Part shown: piece after piece, positions 1-12,800 of the stretch
Layout of the letters: every line of letters starts with the position of its first letter
Numbering within the stretch: position 1 is the first letter of the stretch
Assembly (NCBI RefSeq): GCF_000003815.2
Contig: NC_049992.1
Span: forward strand, 3,459,703-3,519,702
Reading direction: 5' to 3'
Length of the DNA: 60,000 nt
DNA from: Branchiostoma floridae
Taxonomy: Eukaryota; Chordata; Leptocardii; Amphioxiformes; Branchiostomatidae
Program-made: the position numbers and the translations under genes
The notes under the pieces: generated by a model
The model's input: only the letters and a program-made list of their open reading frames with translations
Told to the model about the DNA's origin: nothing
Database searches by the model: none

Positions 1-3000
1 GAACAAATGAATGTCAGCTCACATTGAGCACTGCACATGGTGTTTAGGGTGTCAGAAACTAGTACCAGTGCCTATAAACTGGCAGGCACCCAGTCTGTCC
101 TTCAGTATACCATTGGAAGTTTTGTTCCAACCCAACCCTTCTGAGGAAAGCCCCAAAGCCCTGAGCAGGCAGTTTCCCGACCTGTAGGACCCAGAACATC
201 TGATGCGCTGGCCTATGCAAGCCGCGGCAATCCCGCTGGCAGTACCCAGGACGTGAAGCTATTAACCGTCACATCCATCACTCCACGGGCGCTAGTCTGC
301 AGGCGTGCCACACCTGCTGCTGAAGGTGGCTCGGGACTTGTCCTAGTTACGGAAGTGCTGATGTTTGCAACCGCATTGTAGAGCTCATTTGGGTCGTGAT
401 CACTTCAACATTGTACCAATATGCTAGTAGTTACTAGTACTAGGATCAAACATGTTACATAGGGAATACCTCCTAGAGGTTTCGGGACTATTTGCATAAG
501 TAGAGACAATCTTTCTGTTTCATAATGACTCGCTTGGTTGACAAAATTAAGATCCTTCCATTTTATCAGACAGGCCGAGGTGAAACTTGGAAGGCATAAT
601 CACGTCATCATATAGACCTTTCTTGTGGTCGGCCTCGGTCTAGACAAAGTAAAGAATACCCAAGTTTTGGACCAATGTCGTCAGCCTTTCGAATAGGCTT
701 ACAGGGTTTCCGTTCAAGTTCCCGGTTACCTCGAGCGTTGAACTCTGTATTGTTGGGTGTTTTGTTGGTTAATTATTCAGTCTAGACCCTGCTAAGTGCT
801 GCTTCCTCCTGTTGTGCTGTAACACCAGATGTGTGACCTTTACAGACACATGTGGGGTTTGCTGATACTCAGATATTATCAAGATCACAAATAGATCGTT
901 TAGATGCTGGCAGCGGAAAATGGTGATATTTGTTCTACAAGGCTACATCAATAGATTATCTCCTATTATGTTACCGATAAAGAAAGAGAAAGTTGAAAAC
1001 GGTCCAACACCTGTTGACTGTTTTGGATGTGCGCCACCGTATACTGGTGGTTGTCATTCCTACACAGGTCACAGGTGGTTATGGCGTCACAGTTTGTTTG
1101 TGCCTTAATTTGAACTAGATAGTGGACCATTAGGCTGCGTTTCATAGTTTGTTGGTTTGCTTCATAGCTTGGTCATCACCAGAATACTCTCTAGTTGAAA
1201 TTGTCGATTGATTTTCATAATTTTAGTAGAAAAAACGTAATGTTATTGTTCATTGGGTACAAAGGTTGTATGTTGATAAATTCATACTGTCTTCCAAGCG
1301 GACATGCAGAGAACATTAAGAGATGTAGGTTAAAAAGTTCAAGGTTAAAAAGTTCAAATTTCAACGATAACAAAGCCTGACATGTTACATGCTATCTCCT
1401 TGTTTTCCCTGACCCTCAGTAAGTAAGAAGTACCATTTCCTGTCGGATCACAGAAGCATTAGTGAACCTCCCCTAACCCATTCCAGATGCCTCTCCCCTC
1501 CTCTAACCATCGTGGCTTTCGTACCTCCGCCGGTGGGGTGTGTTCCCCACCCACCCACCCACGAACACACCCACCCCCGGAACACACCTACCCCCGAAGA
1601 ACAGGCTGATGGATAGCCTTGTTAGATCTAACGACCTGTGGTAATTGAAGCTGATGCTCAACCTTGAACGGAGTAATATTGTTACGACACTTCAGCACTT
1701 AGAACGAGACCCCCCGCGTGGTTCATGCCTTGTGAAACAACAACTTCTTGTGATTCCTTCCTTTACTTCACCTCTTCTTCGTTACCTTGTTTTGGATTGC
1801 ATTGTATCGTATTACCGTAATCGCTGTTCAACCTTGTACTTAGACTTAGTTTTGACCATGTCATTCAGACCGTAACTGTGCTACTCGTTCCTTGCTAAGC
1901 TCGTTATTACGCCACTCTTTTGACATGTTGGCCCCATTGTGACGTAAACTTACTGTGACTTACTGTGAAGTTTAAGTTGCAAGTCAGGATGCGTTAAACA
2001 TCCGCTGGACAGAGCCTTGGTTTAACCGACCAGCCCGACATTGGCTTCACATTGGCTTCTTATACATTGGCAACCAGGGTAAAACGTGTCGCCCACTCGC
2101 AGCATGACTTGCTTAGTACATGGCTATTATACTTGTTATTACATGACACTGAGCCATTAAACACCCGGCCGCCGTGATGGTGACGCCGCTACCCTACCCC
2201 ACATATCGTGTCTGTGCTATCTGTGAGTAGACAGGAAATGGAGTTCTCTTCGGAACTTGTGGAGAAGAGAAGAGCAGTAAAACAAACGGTACCGGCTGGT
2301 GGCTGGTATTTTCACAGGACGTAATATAAATCACCCTTAGGTCTCTTATATCGACACCTGTTCTCGGGCACGGTGCCGGTGGGAAAGGAGGACTGTTTCC
2401 TCTGGAACTTGTTTGTTGTGCAGCATCTGCGTAGATTTAAATGAAGCAGGCTGAAACAGCATCTGTGGTTACCTTTTCAACCCCATTATTTTGGTGGTGT
2501 CATTCACACTACAGAAGAAGTAATTCTCATGAAGTTTCCACTAAGATCCCAGCAAATGATCTATCCGCCATTGTTGTTTTCCGCATAATGCGGTTGTCTT
2601 GCTGTCATTCTCTGTGGCTCATCTTGATATCCTGTATACCCAAGGCTGATCTGCTTTTTGCCATATTTGTACTTTAAACCGTTTGCCATGCTTCTTCTTT
2701 AAACCATGCTTCCACTGTTTTACAAAGCCAACATTGCCTGCTAGCGACAGCCTTGCGCACGACACTGACTCTCCAGAGTCCCGAGGACCCAGCGAACACA
2801 TGCCCATGCGCTACAACGCTAACCCAACTGCTTTCGCCGCTTTGGTAATTGTAGATGGACCATTTCTCGCAGTTATCAGCCCAAACATCATTGCTATTTG
2901 CAAACGAAAATCGTGAGGCTAGAATAACCCTACCTGCAGTATTTTCTTACTTGTACTTAACCAACGCACCAGTACGGTCTGCACCTTTCCCCATACTTAC

Positions 3001-3425
3001 TTCGTTGTTAATTCCCCAAATAATGCATTTATGTAAGTCTGTGTTTTTTTATGTCTTGTTGTACAGATATGTTTTAAATCAATGTTGACTGAACATTGTT
3101 TGCGGTAAGATAATGAAAACTAAAAACAATCTCGTCTTTGCACACAGTTATCAGATTGAAATCTTTTGAAATTGCACCAGTAACAAACGATGTCTATGCA
3201 CAATATTGTACATGTATGTTGATAAACTTGATGTCATTAATGAGCACATAATATACCTGTTCAGTTTAGCATTTCTGACGATAGTACTCACAGGATGTAC
3301 CAATAGTTCCAAGAGTATAGATATCTTGAGATAACAGATAACCTCACAATATGTAAATGTAAAAATGCACATTGTAGCATATAACCACACGTAGCACCCC
3401 CTTGTGTCCCCCTGTATTACTGCAG
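1..3425. other. Upstream region with no recognised gene
   Basis: I see no supported coding exon, RNA gene or promoter here. Open frames are short, lack recognisable domains and have no convincing splice signals. A C-rich low-complexity patch (CCCA-type repeats) lies near 1535-1600. Because the first recognised exon at 3426 begins in phase 1, at least one upstream coding exon carrying the start codon and a signal peptide must exist. It could be hidden here or lie before the window. The last bases before 3426 end in a normal acceptor (pyrimidine-rich, then CTGCAG). Confidence 0.5.
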
Positions 3426-3827
3426 CTCCTCAATGCGAGGACATCCGGGTACCCATGTGCAGAAATCTGCCCTACAAGCAGACGATGTACCCCAAAGGCA
3501 CGGGAAACTCGCTGGGCCACCGGACCCAGGAGGACGCGGTGAGGTTCATCGCACAGAACCAGCTGCAGCGCCTGGTGGAGTCGGACTGCTCCCCGGACCT
3601 CCGGCTCTTCTTCTGCTCCGTCTTCGTGCCGGCATGCACGCCGACTGGCGAGATCGTGCCGCCCTGCAGGACGCTATGCCAGGCCACGCGGCAGAGCTGT
3701 CGGTTGGCCCTGCGGCGGGAGAACATCCGCTGGCCGCGGGAGTTACAGTGCGGGCGGTACCCGATCCCCGGGACCGGCAAGGGCTGCACGGAGGGTCTAC
3801 AGAGCGCGCAGCACTCGGCGGGCCAAG
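3426..3827 (+). CDS. Exon encoding a Frizzled-type cysteine-rich domain (CRD)
   Basis: The translated exon has the ten cysteines of a complete Frizzled CRD, in contexts QCED, MCRN, DCSP, FCSV, ACTP, PCRT, LCQA, SCRL, QCGR and GCTE. It also has the family landmarks VPMCRNLPY near the start, then LGH followed by QEDA. In the classic YNQT motif the Asn is Lys (YKQT). CRDs bind Wnt-type lipid-modified ligands or mediate dimerisation, and also occur in secreted matrix proteins such as collagen XVIII. Start: acceptor CTGCAG, phase 1. End: two phase-1 donors are possible, after 3794 or after 3827. I prefer 3827 (AAG before GT). No seven-pass membrane region follows, so this is not a Frizzled receptor. 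Confidence 0.88.
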
Positions 3828-6800
3828 GTCTGGTATCAGAACACACCTAAATACCACTCATCTGAAGTGGAGATGTTGTATGTTGTGGACTTCGTCTTTG
3901 GACGGTCGTCTTGCTACAGATGTTCCCTCATCTAGTGCCTGTACCTTTTATCTTTTACCTGTACTTAGTAGTGCCCTTTATTTTAGATTAGCGCAAGTTT
4001 GATGTATTTGTGTTCATTGAGTCAAAGCATTTCGTCAAACATTATCATTGTTTATTTGATAATTGTTGATGAAATGATTTCCTGATTGCAAATGTTGTTC
4101 GCATGTACACGTATACGAACAACGAGATGGAAATGCAAAATATTTCTGAGTCTGACAGACTAGCTTTTATTTTGCTATTTCAATCGAGTTCTTCGTATAC
4201 ATGAAGATGCGCATCAAGCCATAAATCTTTATTGTCAACTAACACACATATTCCAGATGTAGCTGTGGAAATATAGCGCAAAGTTTTTAAAGCGTTACCA
4301 TGGAGTATCAAAGATGTTACGAACCCTGCAACAATATGCTGCTAACTTTGGGCTGCATCCTTTGGCGTATATGAAATATCAAAATAAGTGGAAGATATTT
4401 TCATTAAAAGACCAATCGCATTGCTGCCTATTTGTGGATCGGGCTGGGACTATCGAAAGTTCAGACACGTCGTCTGGTTCAGCACCAACCCATGAACATG
4501 CAATAGTGCAAGATCCAGAACAGAAGAAATAGCCATCCCATCAAACATGAAAATGATGCAGTTATAAAGAACAACATCACTGCTGCGAAGAGAAATGGAT
4601 TTGAGGAAAATATTGATAACGGGCACGTTGTAATGTGTAGGAATATCGCTTGACTGTGTACACAAAATAAGTGACGGTGCACTTTCAAATATTTCGCATC
4701 GTATTTCCGTAGCTAGATCTTGAATGTGATTGTGACTGTAGTATGTTTAACCCATCTATGTTTGTGTGTGTGTGTGTAGTAGAGTTTTGACGCTTCTTTA
4801 CATTCTGGATTGTAGGAGGTCAGCACCAAGTGGGACTAACTCATCTGACCGCCAATGGTACGTTTCTGTGGCCCGCACGGTGCACACAACACTCATTACT
4901 TATCCGGAGGGTCTTCAAGGCCACTCCCCGCGCGCCGTAGATACTGTTGTATGTGTCTTGTGTTTGTATCGTCTTGACGAATATGACGAACAACATGTAT
5001 TTGTTAACCATACTTCTGACCGTTGAATACCACTACTGCCATGGGCACCCTAGAGCACATAGACTCTACATGGGAACCCTCTGGAACATGTAGAACCTAC
5101 ACGGGGCCCCAGAACACGTAGAGGTCACCCTCATCAATTAGAACCTACACGGGTACCATAGAACATGTAGACTCTACAGTACATTTGTTCTATCTAGAAT
5201 ATGTAGAGCCACCATCCATGGCCATTCTCCAGATCATGTAGAATTTACATGGACACCATTTTGAACCAACATATCACCACAACATGAGCATCCTAGGACG
5301 TATAACTACATGTAGCATATCACTACTACATATACATGGCCATCCTAGAACATGTAGAACTCACATACAGCTACTGCACAGGCATTCTAGAACATGTAGA
5401 AACCAACATCACTACTGCACGGCGATCCTAGAGCATGTAGAAATCCACATATCACTACTGCACGGGCATCCTAGAGCATGTAGAACCAACATGTCACTAC
5501 GTTCTTCATGATCATGGGTAGTTCTCCTCATCTTCCCTTACAGACGAAGAGCCCGTGATGGTGCACACAATGGACTACCTGACGGAGTTTAAGAAACCTT
5601 CTGCAGAACTGGTCAGGGGAGTCCGTGGCCAGGCCGTTCTGCTGAGGGGGAAGTTCCTGGAGTCGGACCAACCGCTGAACGTCTGCGGACAAAAATACAT
5701 CTTCTGTCCGGACGGCTTCGCGGTGGAGTTCTGGATGAAGCGGTGGCTGAACGACAGGAGACCGCACTACTACCTGGACATCGGCGGGGACAGGACGGAG
5801 CTGGCCCGAGGGTTCACCTTCCTGCGGGCCCCGGACCAGGTGGACCGGGAGGACCAGTTCACGGTGCAGGTTAGCGGCAGTAGGACGGCACAGAGAGGCC
5901 GTGTGGACATCCCACTGCAGACCTGGACGCACGTCGCCTTCTACTGGAAGGAGGGAAGCCAGCTCACTATCCTGGTCAACGGCACTCGCGCTGGCTATAA
6001 CTTTGAGGAGCGTCGCCTAGGGCCTCTGACAAGAAGAGCAAGAGCGAGTCCTTACAGACTTTACTACGGGACGTCTGCTACGCGCCCCGGAGGCATGACG
6101 CCGTCCTACACCGCCTTGGACGAGGTGAAGGTTTGGGGCTATGCGCGCCCTGAAGAGGAAATCAAGCAAAGTCTGGCCGAGTTCTTGGCTGATACTGAAG
6201 GTGTGTAGTTACCATAGAAACGCGTGTCGTCACAGTCGTGTGTACAGCCGTCACTGTCCTGGCACGTGTGTCGTCTTCCAAAACATCTCATCGACATCTC
6301 TGTACTCTTTCAGATCAAACCGGACGGATGACAGAGACGACGGATTCGTACATATCATTAGCGATACATATCGTTACTTAAGATCAGCTTGCGCGGCGCT
6401 TTCGTCACTGCCATGATAACATATTTGCGCGATGTTGTTACGGTCTGGACAAAATACAGCTAGGTGGACGGACTCTCTTTCAGCTGTAAGTCCAGGGTTT
6501 ATTATCATCATTGCTCCTGCAAAAGTATTGAAAGGTACATGATAGTCGACTGAAATAAAGTAACATTAACATTAACGTTAGCATTTTCTTCCAGTTCCCC
6601 GATGTAGATGTGCGAGGGTGAGTTTAGAGAAAACCCCTCGGCTAGGAGGGAGTCTACGATGTAAGCCTCGGTTTCTTTTGAACACCTTTTCCCTCCATTA
6701 CAAAACAGGTTTTCTTTTACAATGGCGTCTTACTTTTCATCGGGCACTCCATCAGCTCATTGCAGCACGGCAGCATCGTCATTCTACTGCTTACACTATT

Positions 6801-9800
6801 GGTAACGTTCCGCACACAGAGGTTCCACGATTTCGAGATGTCAGGCCGGATTCCATTGGTTTTGTGTTTTCTAACAAAGAGTTTGCACTTGACGTCAAGG
6901 CCACTATGCTGGTTGGTGGAACCTGAAAGAGCCTAATAATATAGATGTGCCCCATATAATACTTTTGGAGGTGTTTTCGTGAATAAATGTTACTTTTATT
7001 ACATGTGCAATTTCGAATTGTCCGGGCAGCTTTCAGGTATCTCCAATCAGCATTGCGGTCCATACTAACGTCATAATTCACATCCAAAAACATCCAGTAT
7101 CCTCACCACTGCGAGCTGTACATAAGGACTGCACCGTTCCCACGTATGCATGACGAAATACGTCCGTAGGCGCTTATATTTATCTTTCTTTTTCAGTATT
7201 TCCTGACGAACCAATAGCTGCACAAAGCAGTGGACCTGACACCATTGGTAGGACCCTGTCGAAAAAATTGCTGACGTGCTTTGTAAATTGAATGCAATTT
7301 TTCAATTTCAGTTAATGTTAACCTGCACATCGGATTTGTGTAATGTGCCCCATGTAATGTTCAGGTCACTGGTATAAAATATCACTAGATTAAGCAAGTA
7401 AGCAGTAAGCAACATGGCCCCACCTTAGAGACATAAGGGAGAGATCTTGAATAACTCCGTTTGTCTTGAAATAAAAGTTTAAAGGCATGATGGAACGCTT
7501 GTGGCCTTTGCCACCCTCCCCGACCAGCAATTGGTGTGGGGAGGAGATTATGGAAGCCCCGGTAAACTAACGAGATGGCACCTATCTAACCTGCTTGTGG
7601 CCCGGCCAAGCACCTTAGTAGTCATATCAGATGGCATTAGAATGTGAGAATCACCATATTGTCCATAGTCATTGATCACGTTATTCCCATTCCAGGCTCC
7701 ACCATCTTCAGTCACGGGCAATTCACTGATGAGAGTGGATGGTACCCGATTGGTACTGCAGTTTTCTTGCTTTCCAAGCAAAACTCGTACATAGTAGTGT
7801 GTAGCGCAGTAGTATTTTGGGGACTGATAGTGCGTAACGCAGCCAGCCATTGATTTTAGGAGCTATGTTGAGCAACATCGATGTCACCGTTACCACCACC
7901 TCTTTTATCTTAACCACAAACATGGTGTTATCATAGTCTTCATTTCAGTCTATGCTGCGTCTGTAATTATCATCATCATCATTTTGCCATTTTCTGCATC
8001 TGCTCTATGACCCCACAATATTTTGCATCATCTCCATCATCTGAACATCTTCTGCCTTATCTCTCCATTATCTGCGTCATCACCATCATCTGGCATTCTT
8101 CTGCATCATCTCAGCATCTTTTTTATCATCATCTAATGATCTTCTGCATCATCTCACCATCTTCTGCATCATCTCACCATCTTCTGCATCATCACACCAT
8201 CGTCTGTGTCGCCTTACCCTCTCCTACTTCGTCTCTTCATCGTCAGCATCTTCTCTATCATCTCAACATATTCTGCATCATCTCAGCATCTTTTTCATCA
8301 TCATGATCTTCTGCATCATCTCACCATCTCTGCATCGTCACTGCCAAGATATTTCCTCCCTTCTCTATCGTATTTACCTCGTCGAATCTGCTACTGAGTC
8401 GCCATCTTCCACCACTTCCTGACCTTCAACTACAAATGCTGCTCAAACATTGTGGACAGCAAAGTCTTCATCGACTGCTGCTTAGTCTTCGGCTTATAAT
8501 TCGCTTGACTTCCCACCTCATTAGCAATATGTTCCATTTCAAAAATACCAAATCAAAATACTAAGTGGGAGCGCCGCGAATCGGAGGTACATAGTAACAG
8601 AGAAACAATGACGAAATTCTCATTTCTACGCTAAAACATGACAACGGAACTGAGCAGACATGACTGGCCTCTTCTATACATTCCTATATACCATTCTGTC
8701 TGACAACCCCCCTCCCCACATCCAGTTTGTCGTCTTTTGCGTCATGGCGTATCCCCATCTGTGGTAATTGAATACGACAAATTGCTAAATGTATCTAACG
8801 TGGGCGACTTAATGGAAGCAATCAGGAAGGATCAAGGGAGTATCGGAAACCATTTTTTAAACATTTATGTGTCCCTTTCCTTTTGCACATTTAGGAAAAT
8901 ACTTTTTGTTGCGAGATTTTATTAATTTTTTCTACACTCCTTTTATCTTTCCAGATACGAATATTGTTTTAATGATGTTAAACATCGCTTGCTTGCACCT
9001 TGAACATGTATTGAATTTCTAACCTAAATAGCATGCTTTCCCCATAACTTCTTTCCTTTTGTTTCAAGTGACAAGATAAAGAAGCTCTTTGGTACCTTCC
9101 ATCGCAACAGCTGCAATTTTGAGTTGCAAAATAAGTAAGACATGTGGCGTTAACATTAACGTAAAGTCATTCTTGTTCAAGGCTGAAGTCATGCCTGGTT
9201 AAAGTAAGAGGCTGCTTGTACTAAACTCACGCTTTTATCTATTCTTTGATGATTAATGGCTATTTACTTTAGGTGGAAGCTCAACCAGACGGATCATCAG
9301 GCCCGGAGGTGGCACAGGGATTGTTGTTGGTATGGTCTTGATTGCCAAACCATTTGTAAAAAAATGCTTTATGTTCACTCTACTTTTGTCTAAATGCTTG
9401 TTTATATTTGTTAACGTTTTGTGCTGTGTTTTGCACTACGTCTGTCTTTATAAGTTTTTTTTCTAAATGCTGTTACTTCTTGTAATTAGCCATTGGACAG
9501 GAACTTGCAGGTAAAACTCATTCGTTAACGTTAACAGTAATTTCTGTGTCGTGTCGTTGCATGTCACTGCCGCCACGTTGGTTCATGGATGGATCCAATA
9601 TGGCCACTTAATGCACATTGATCCTTTTCACAACTTAATAAGAGTCTGCCTATTTGCCAATTTTAGCTTCTCATGAAATAATTAAGATTCGAACAAACAA
9701 AGAACCAATAAGTGGACACTTTATGATAGAAAAGAAAGAACACAAAAAGACATTGGGTTTAACGCACCAACATGGCGGATGATAAACTATGTAATACCAA

Positions 9801-12800
9801 CGTAAACAGGTCCGTTCAATGACTGGATGGCAACTTCGTTCCTCTTCCCCAGGAGGTGTCACTAGCGGTGGCAGGCAGACCATCACACATGGAGGGGCCA
9901 CAGGCACTAGTGGTGAGGCACTACTGAGGCGTAGAGCTTAGCAAGACCTTACTGCCACTTCTTCTCCTCTACTCATGTGCAGTCTTCTTTCCCACAGGCT
10001 TGACCTACACCGCCTCTTGCTTGTCCATGGTCACCTATCTGATCATATTGCTTTGTGTGTTTGCATGTGTTAAGCATGTTTACAAAAAATGCTACCAGTC
10101 GAAAACATCAAGGCTGGTTTAGATGGGACGCTTGCTTCTGCCATGGTTTGTTTGAGTTATGTGTTGGCTAAACCGTTAATGTCAATGATCGAAACATTTC
10201 CAACACTCTAGTGAAAAGACAGTGTCTAGATCTAGCAACTCTGTTTCATCGTTTCAAAACTTCGCTTTGGACTGAAATGGACATAAAGACAATGAAGATA
10301 CAGATGAATCATTTCTGAAGTGAAATGTTAGTCTTGTTTTTTGTCATGATCCATCTTGTCCTGTTCCAAATTCGCTTGGTTTGGCAAATCATGGCACTAA
10401 AGCTTGCATGAGGTCTCGCTATTCTTCTGTCATTGTACTCAGATGTGTGAAATGTTAAAGGCGTCAAGCTAACAAAGTTTTTCATGTTACAATTTCCTTG
10501 AGTACAGGAGGTGGTGTGACGCATGGTGGAAGCAGACCCACATTCGGAGGAGGTATTCTTTGCACTTATTACAAAGATAACCATTGATATTTTTAAGCAG
10601 TGGACATTTATATATGACCTCACTACGAAAGTCGATAAATCACATAAGATGCAACCATTCGAGAAAAAGGCAAAGAAAAGGGATAGACTAACCACCCCAG
10701 CTAGATGGTAGGTAGGAAATCATGTTGGGAGTGTACGTCAAAGCACACCAGCATGTCCCCAATCAGAATGCCTGAATGGGAGGATGGCATGAAGTCAGTA
10801 CAGTCATTGTGTTCAAAGTTAAGTACATAACGCATTTTCAGCATGGCTGCATTGCCATTGAATTCCAAGTCATGATGATGATGATCGGCCTTACTCGGGC
10901 TCAGTTCACTAAGCTTCTGACTCATCTGAGGGACGAGAACTTCTAATTTTTATGTTCTTCGCATCAATCCATAGACGTGACCCCGGTTCGCATCCCGTCA
11001 TCAGGAGGCCCGTCCGGTCTTCTCAATGGAGGTAACGTCACAGGATTTGTGTTCCATTAGCACAAGAGTGGAGGGACGTTATATAAATGCTTTGAATGAA
11101 ATGTCCTGTACTTTTTTATGTACTTTTTTATTACTCATAGAAAATACTCTTTTACGATATGTTCTTTGCAATACGTACCAAGCCAAGACAGGGTGAAGTC
11201 TGTCAGCTTTCAATGCCTTGTTGTTATTTTCCAGCGCCCGTGATGTCAATGTCTTGTCTGTTGTTGTTGTTTTTCAGCTCCGGTGATGTTGAACTTCCCC
11301 GCCCCTCAGTCCGTCCAGAACTACGCGGAGGTCCAGGGTACCGTTCCCTCGGGCATGCGCAGCTTCACCATCTCCTTCCACATGAAGTCTGCTTCCCGCC
11401 AGCCCGGTACCGTCTTCTCCTACGCAACTCGTCAGGAGCCGCACGAGATAGGATTCTTCGGCGACAGCAGGTTCGCTTTTCTTCATCCTATTCCTTCATA
11501 ATATTTGAGAGTTTAAAGGGCATAAAACACCAATGACATCAATATTGAAATGCTCTGAGGTTACATTCAGCTATGATACTGCTTATTAACATAGACATCC
11601 GTAAAAAAATAATACGTTTACCTCCAGCTCTTGGGCGACTTTTGATGTAGGGTTGGCTGCACGTTACCTTTTGGCTTGCTTTCTCTGCTGTACTACAGCC
11701 TTGCGTCCCATCTCATAGGCAGGGGCACCCTCATAAGTTGGACCCTCAGTCTTAATGTCAAAGGCTTTTATTGATACTTGGAGAGAATCTTTGTATCGCT
11801 TGTAAAGAGCGATCGATTACGGGAAAATAGCAAAGCCATATCCTCAGATGACCTATGTTATTGATATAAAAGGTACGATGCTTACATACATTATCGACTG
11901 GAGGTCAGGACCAGGCTAGTACATATTTCACTCCATAGAACCCTATCAAAGATGGCTTGTTCTAAGTTCTCAAAATCGGCACCAGAGTTAAAGAGTAGCA
12001 TGTTGAGTCCAAGATATGTTCTGTGCTCTGCGAAGTAACTTTGCGTAGGTCTAATCTGTTTTTCAGTTGGCATAAGTGTACGTAAATAGCTGACTAGTAT
12101 TTACCTCCCCACAGGTCCCGAGACTACGCTCTCATCGTGCAGAACCAGCGGGCGACGTTCAGCATCCCGGACCTGCACGACGGCCAGTGGCACATGGTGG
12201 TCCTGACGTGGCGGAGCAGCGACGGGCAGTGGACGGTGGCCGTGGACGGGCAGGACCGAGCGAGCGGCCGAGGACTCGCGATGGGCCGCACCATCCGGCC
12301 CGGCGGTACCTGGATCCTCGGGCAAGATCAGGACTCCTTCGGAGACAGGTTCGTGAATAAGAAACCGCCTTTGCAATGTTTTGATACCTGGACATACAGA
12401 CGTTTGGTTGCCAGGGTGTGGTTTTGTTTTAAACGGTTTAAACCATTCCCTTTGCCATTGGTTATTCAGTGTCGGAAGGCATGAGCCAAAATTTTGCCTA
12501 GCACACCTATACTCGATAAGTGTGTAATTGGTTCTTTAACAGTCAGGGATTTGATGTGTGAATTGACGCTTATGTCTTCCCATACATGTACATAGGGCTT
12601 TCAAAGGCTTCATGTGCCTTCCGAATGATAATCCGATGGTTGTACTTCCATTGGTTCCTTCATCAATTCTTTCACTCATTCCCCCAGGTTTGAGGCGAGC
12701 CAGGCGTACGCGGGAGACCTTGCTGAGTTCCACGTGTTTCGGGACGTGCTATCAGACCAGGACCTGCGCTCCCTCTACACGCTGCAGAAGACTGGTGACG

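Noticed and set aside
1-3425. Signal-peptide exon in the upstream region
   Set aside because: Several short Met frames were read, but none has a hydrophobic core followed by a phase-1 donor that I would defend.
3426-3827. Frizzled receptor or secreted Frizzled-related protein
   Set aside because: The CRD is not followed by seven membrane segments or a netrin-like domain, but by a LamG exon in phase.
3433-4002. Alternative-frame open reading frame across the CRD exon (189 codons)
   Set aside because: The other frame gives a complete ten-cysteine CRD; this one gives an Ala/Gly-rich product typical of a GC-rich shadow.
6595-6617. Possible micro-exon after TTCTTCCAG with a GAGG-GTGAG donor
   Set aside because: Its length of 23 bases would enter in phase 1 and leave in phase 0, unlike every accepted linker exon, and would break the frame into 7197.
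9273-11031. Collagen triple helix in the Gly-rich linkers
   Set aside because: Gly does not occur at every third residue over any useful length, and the exons are not multiples of 9 bases in the collagen manner.
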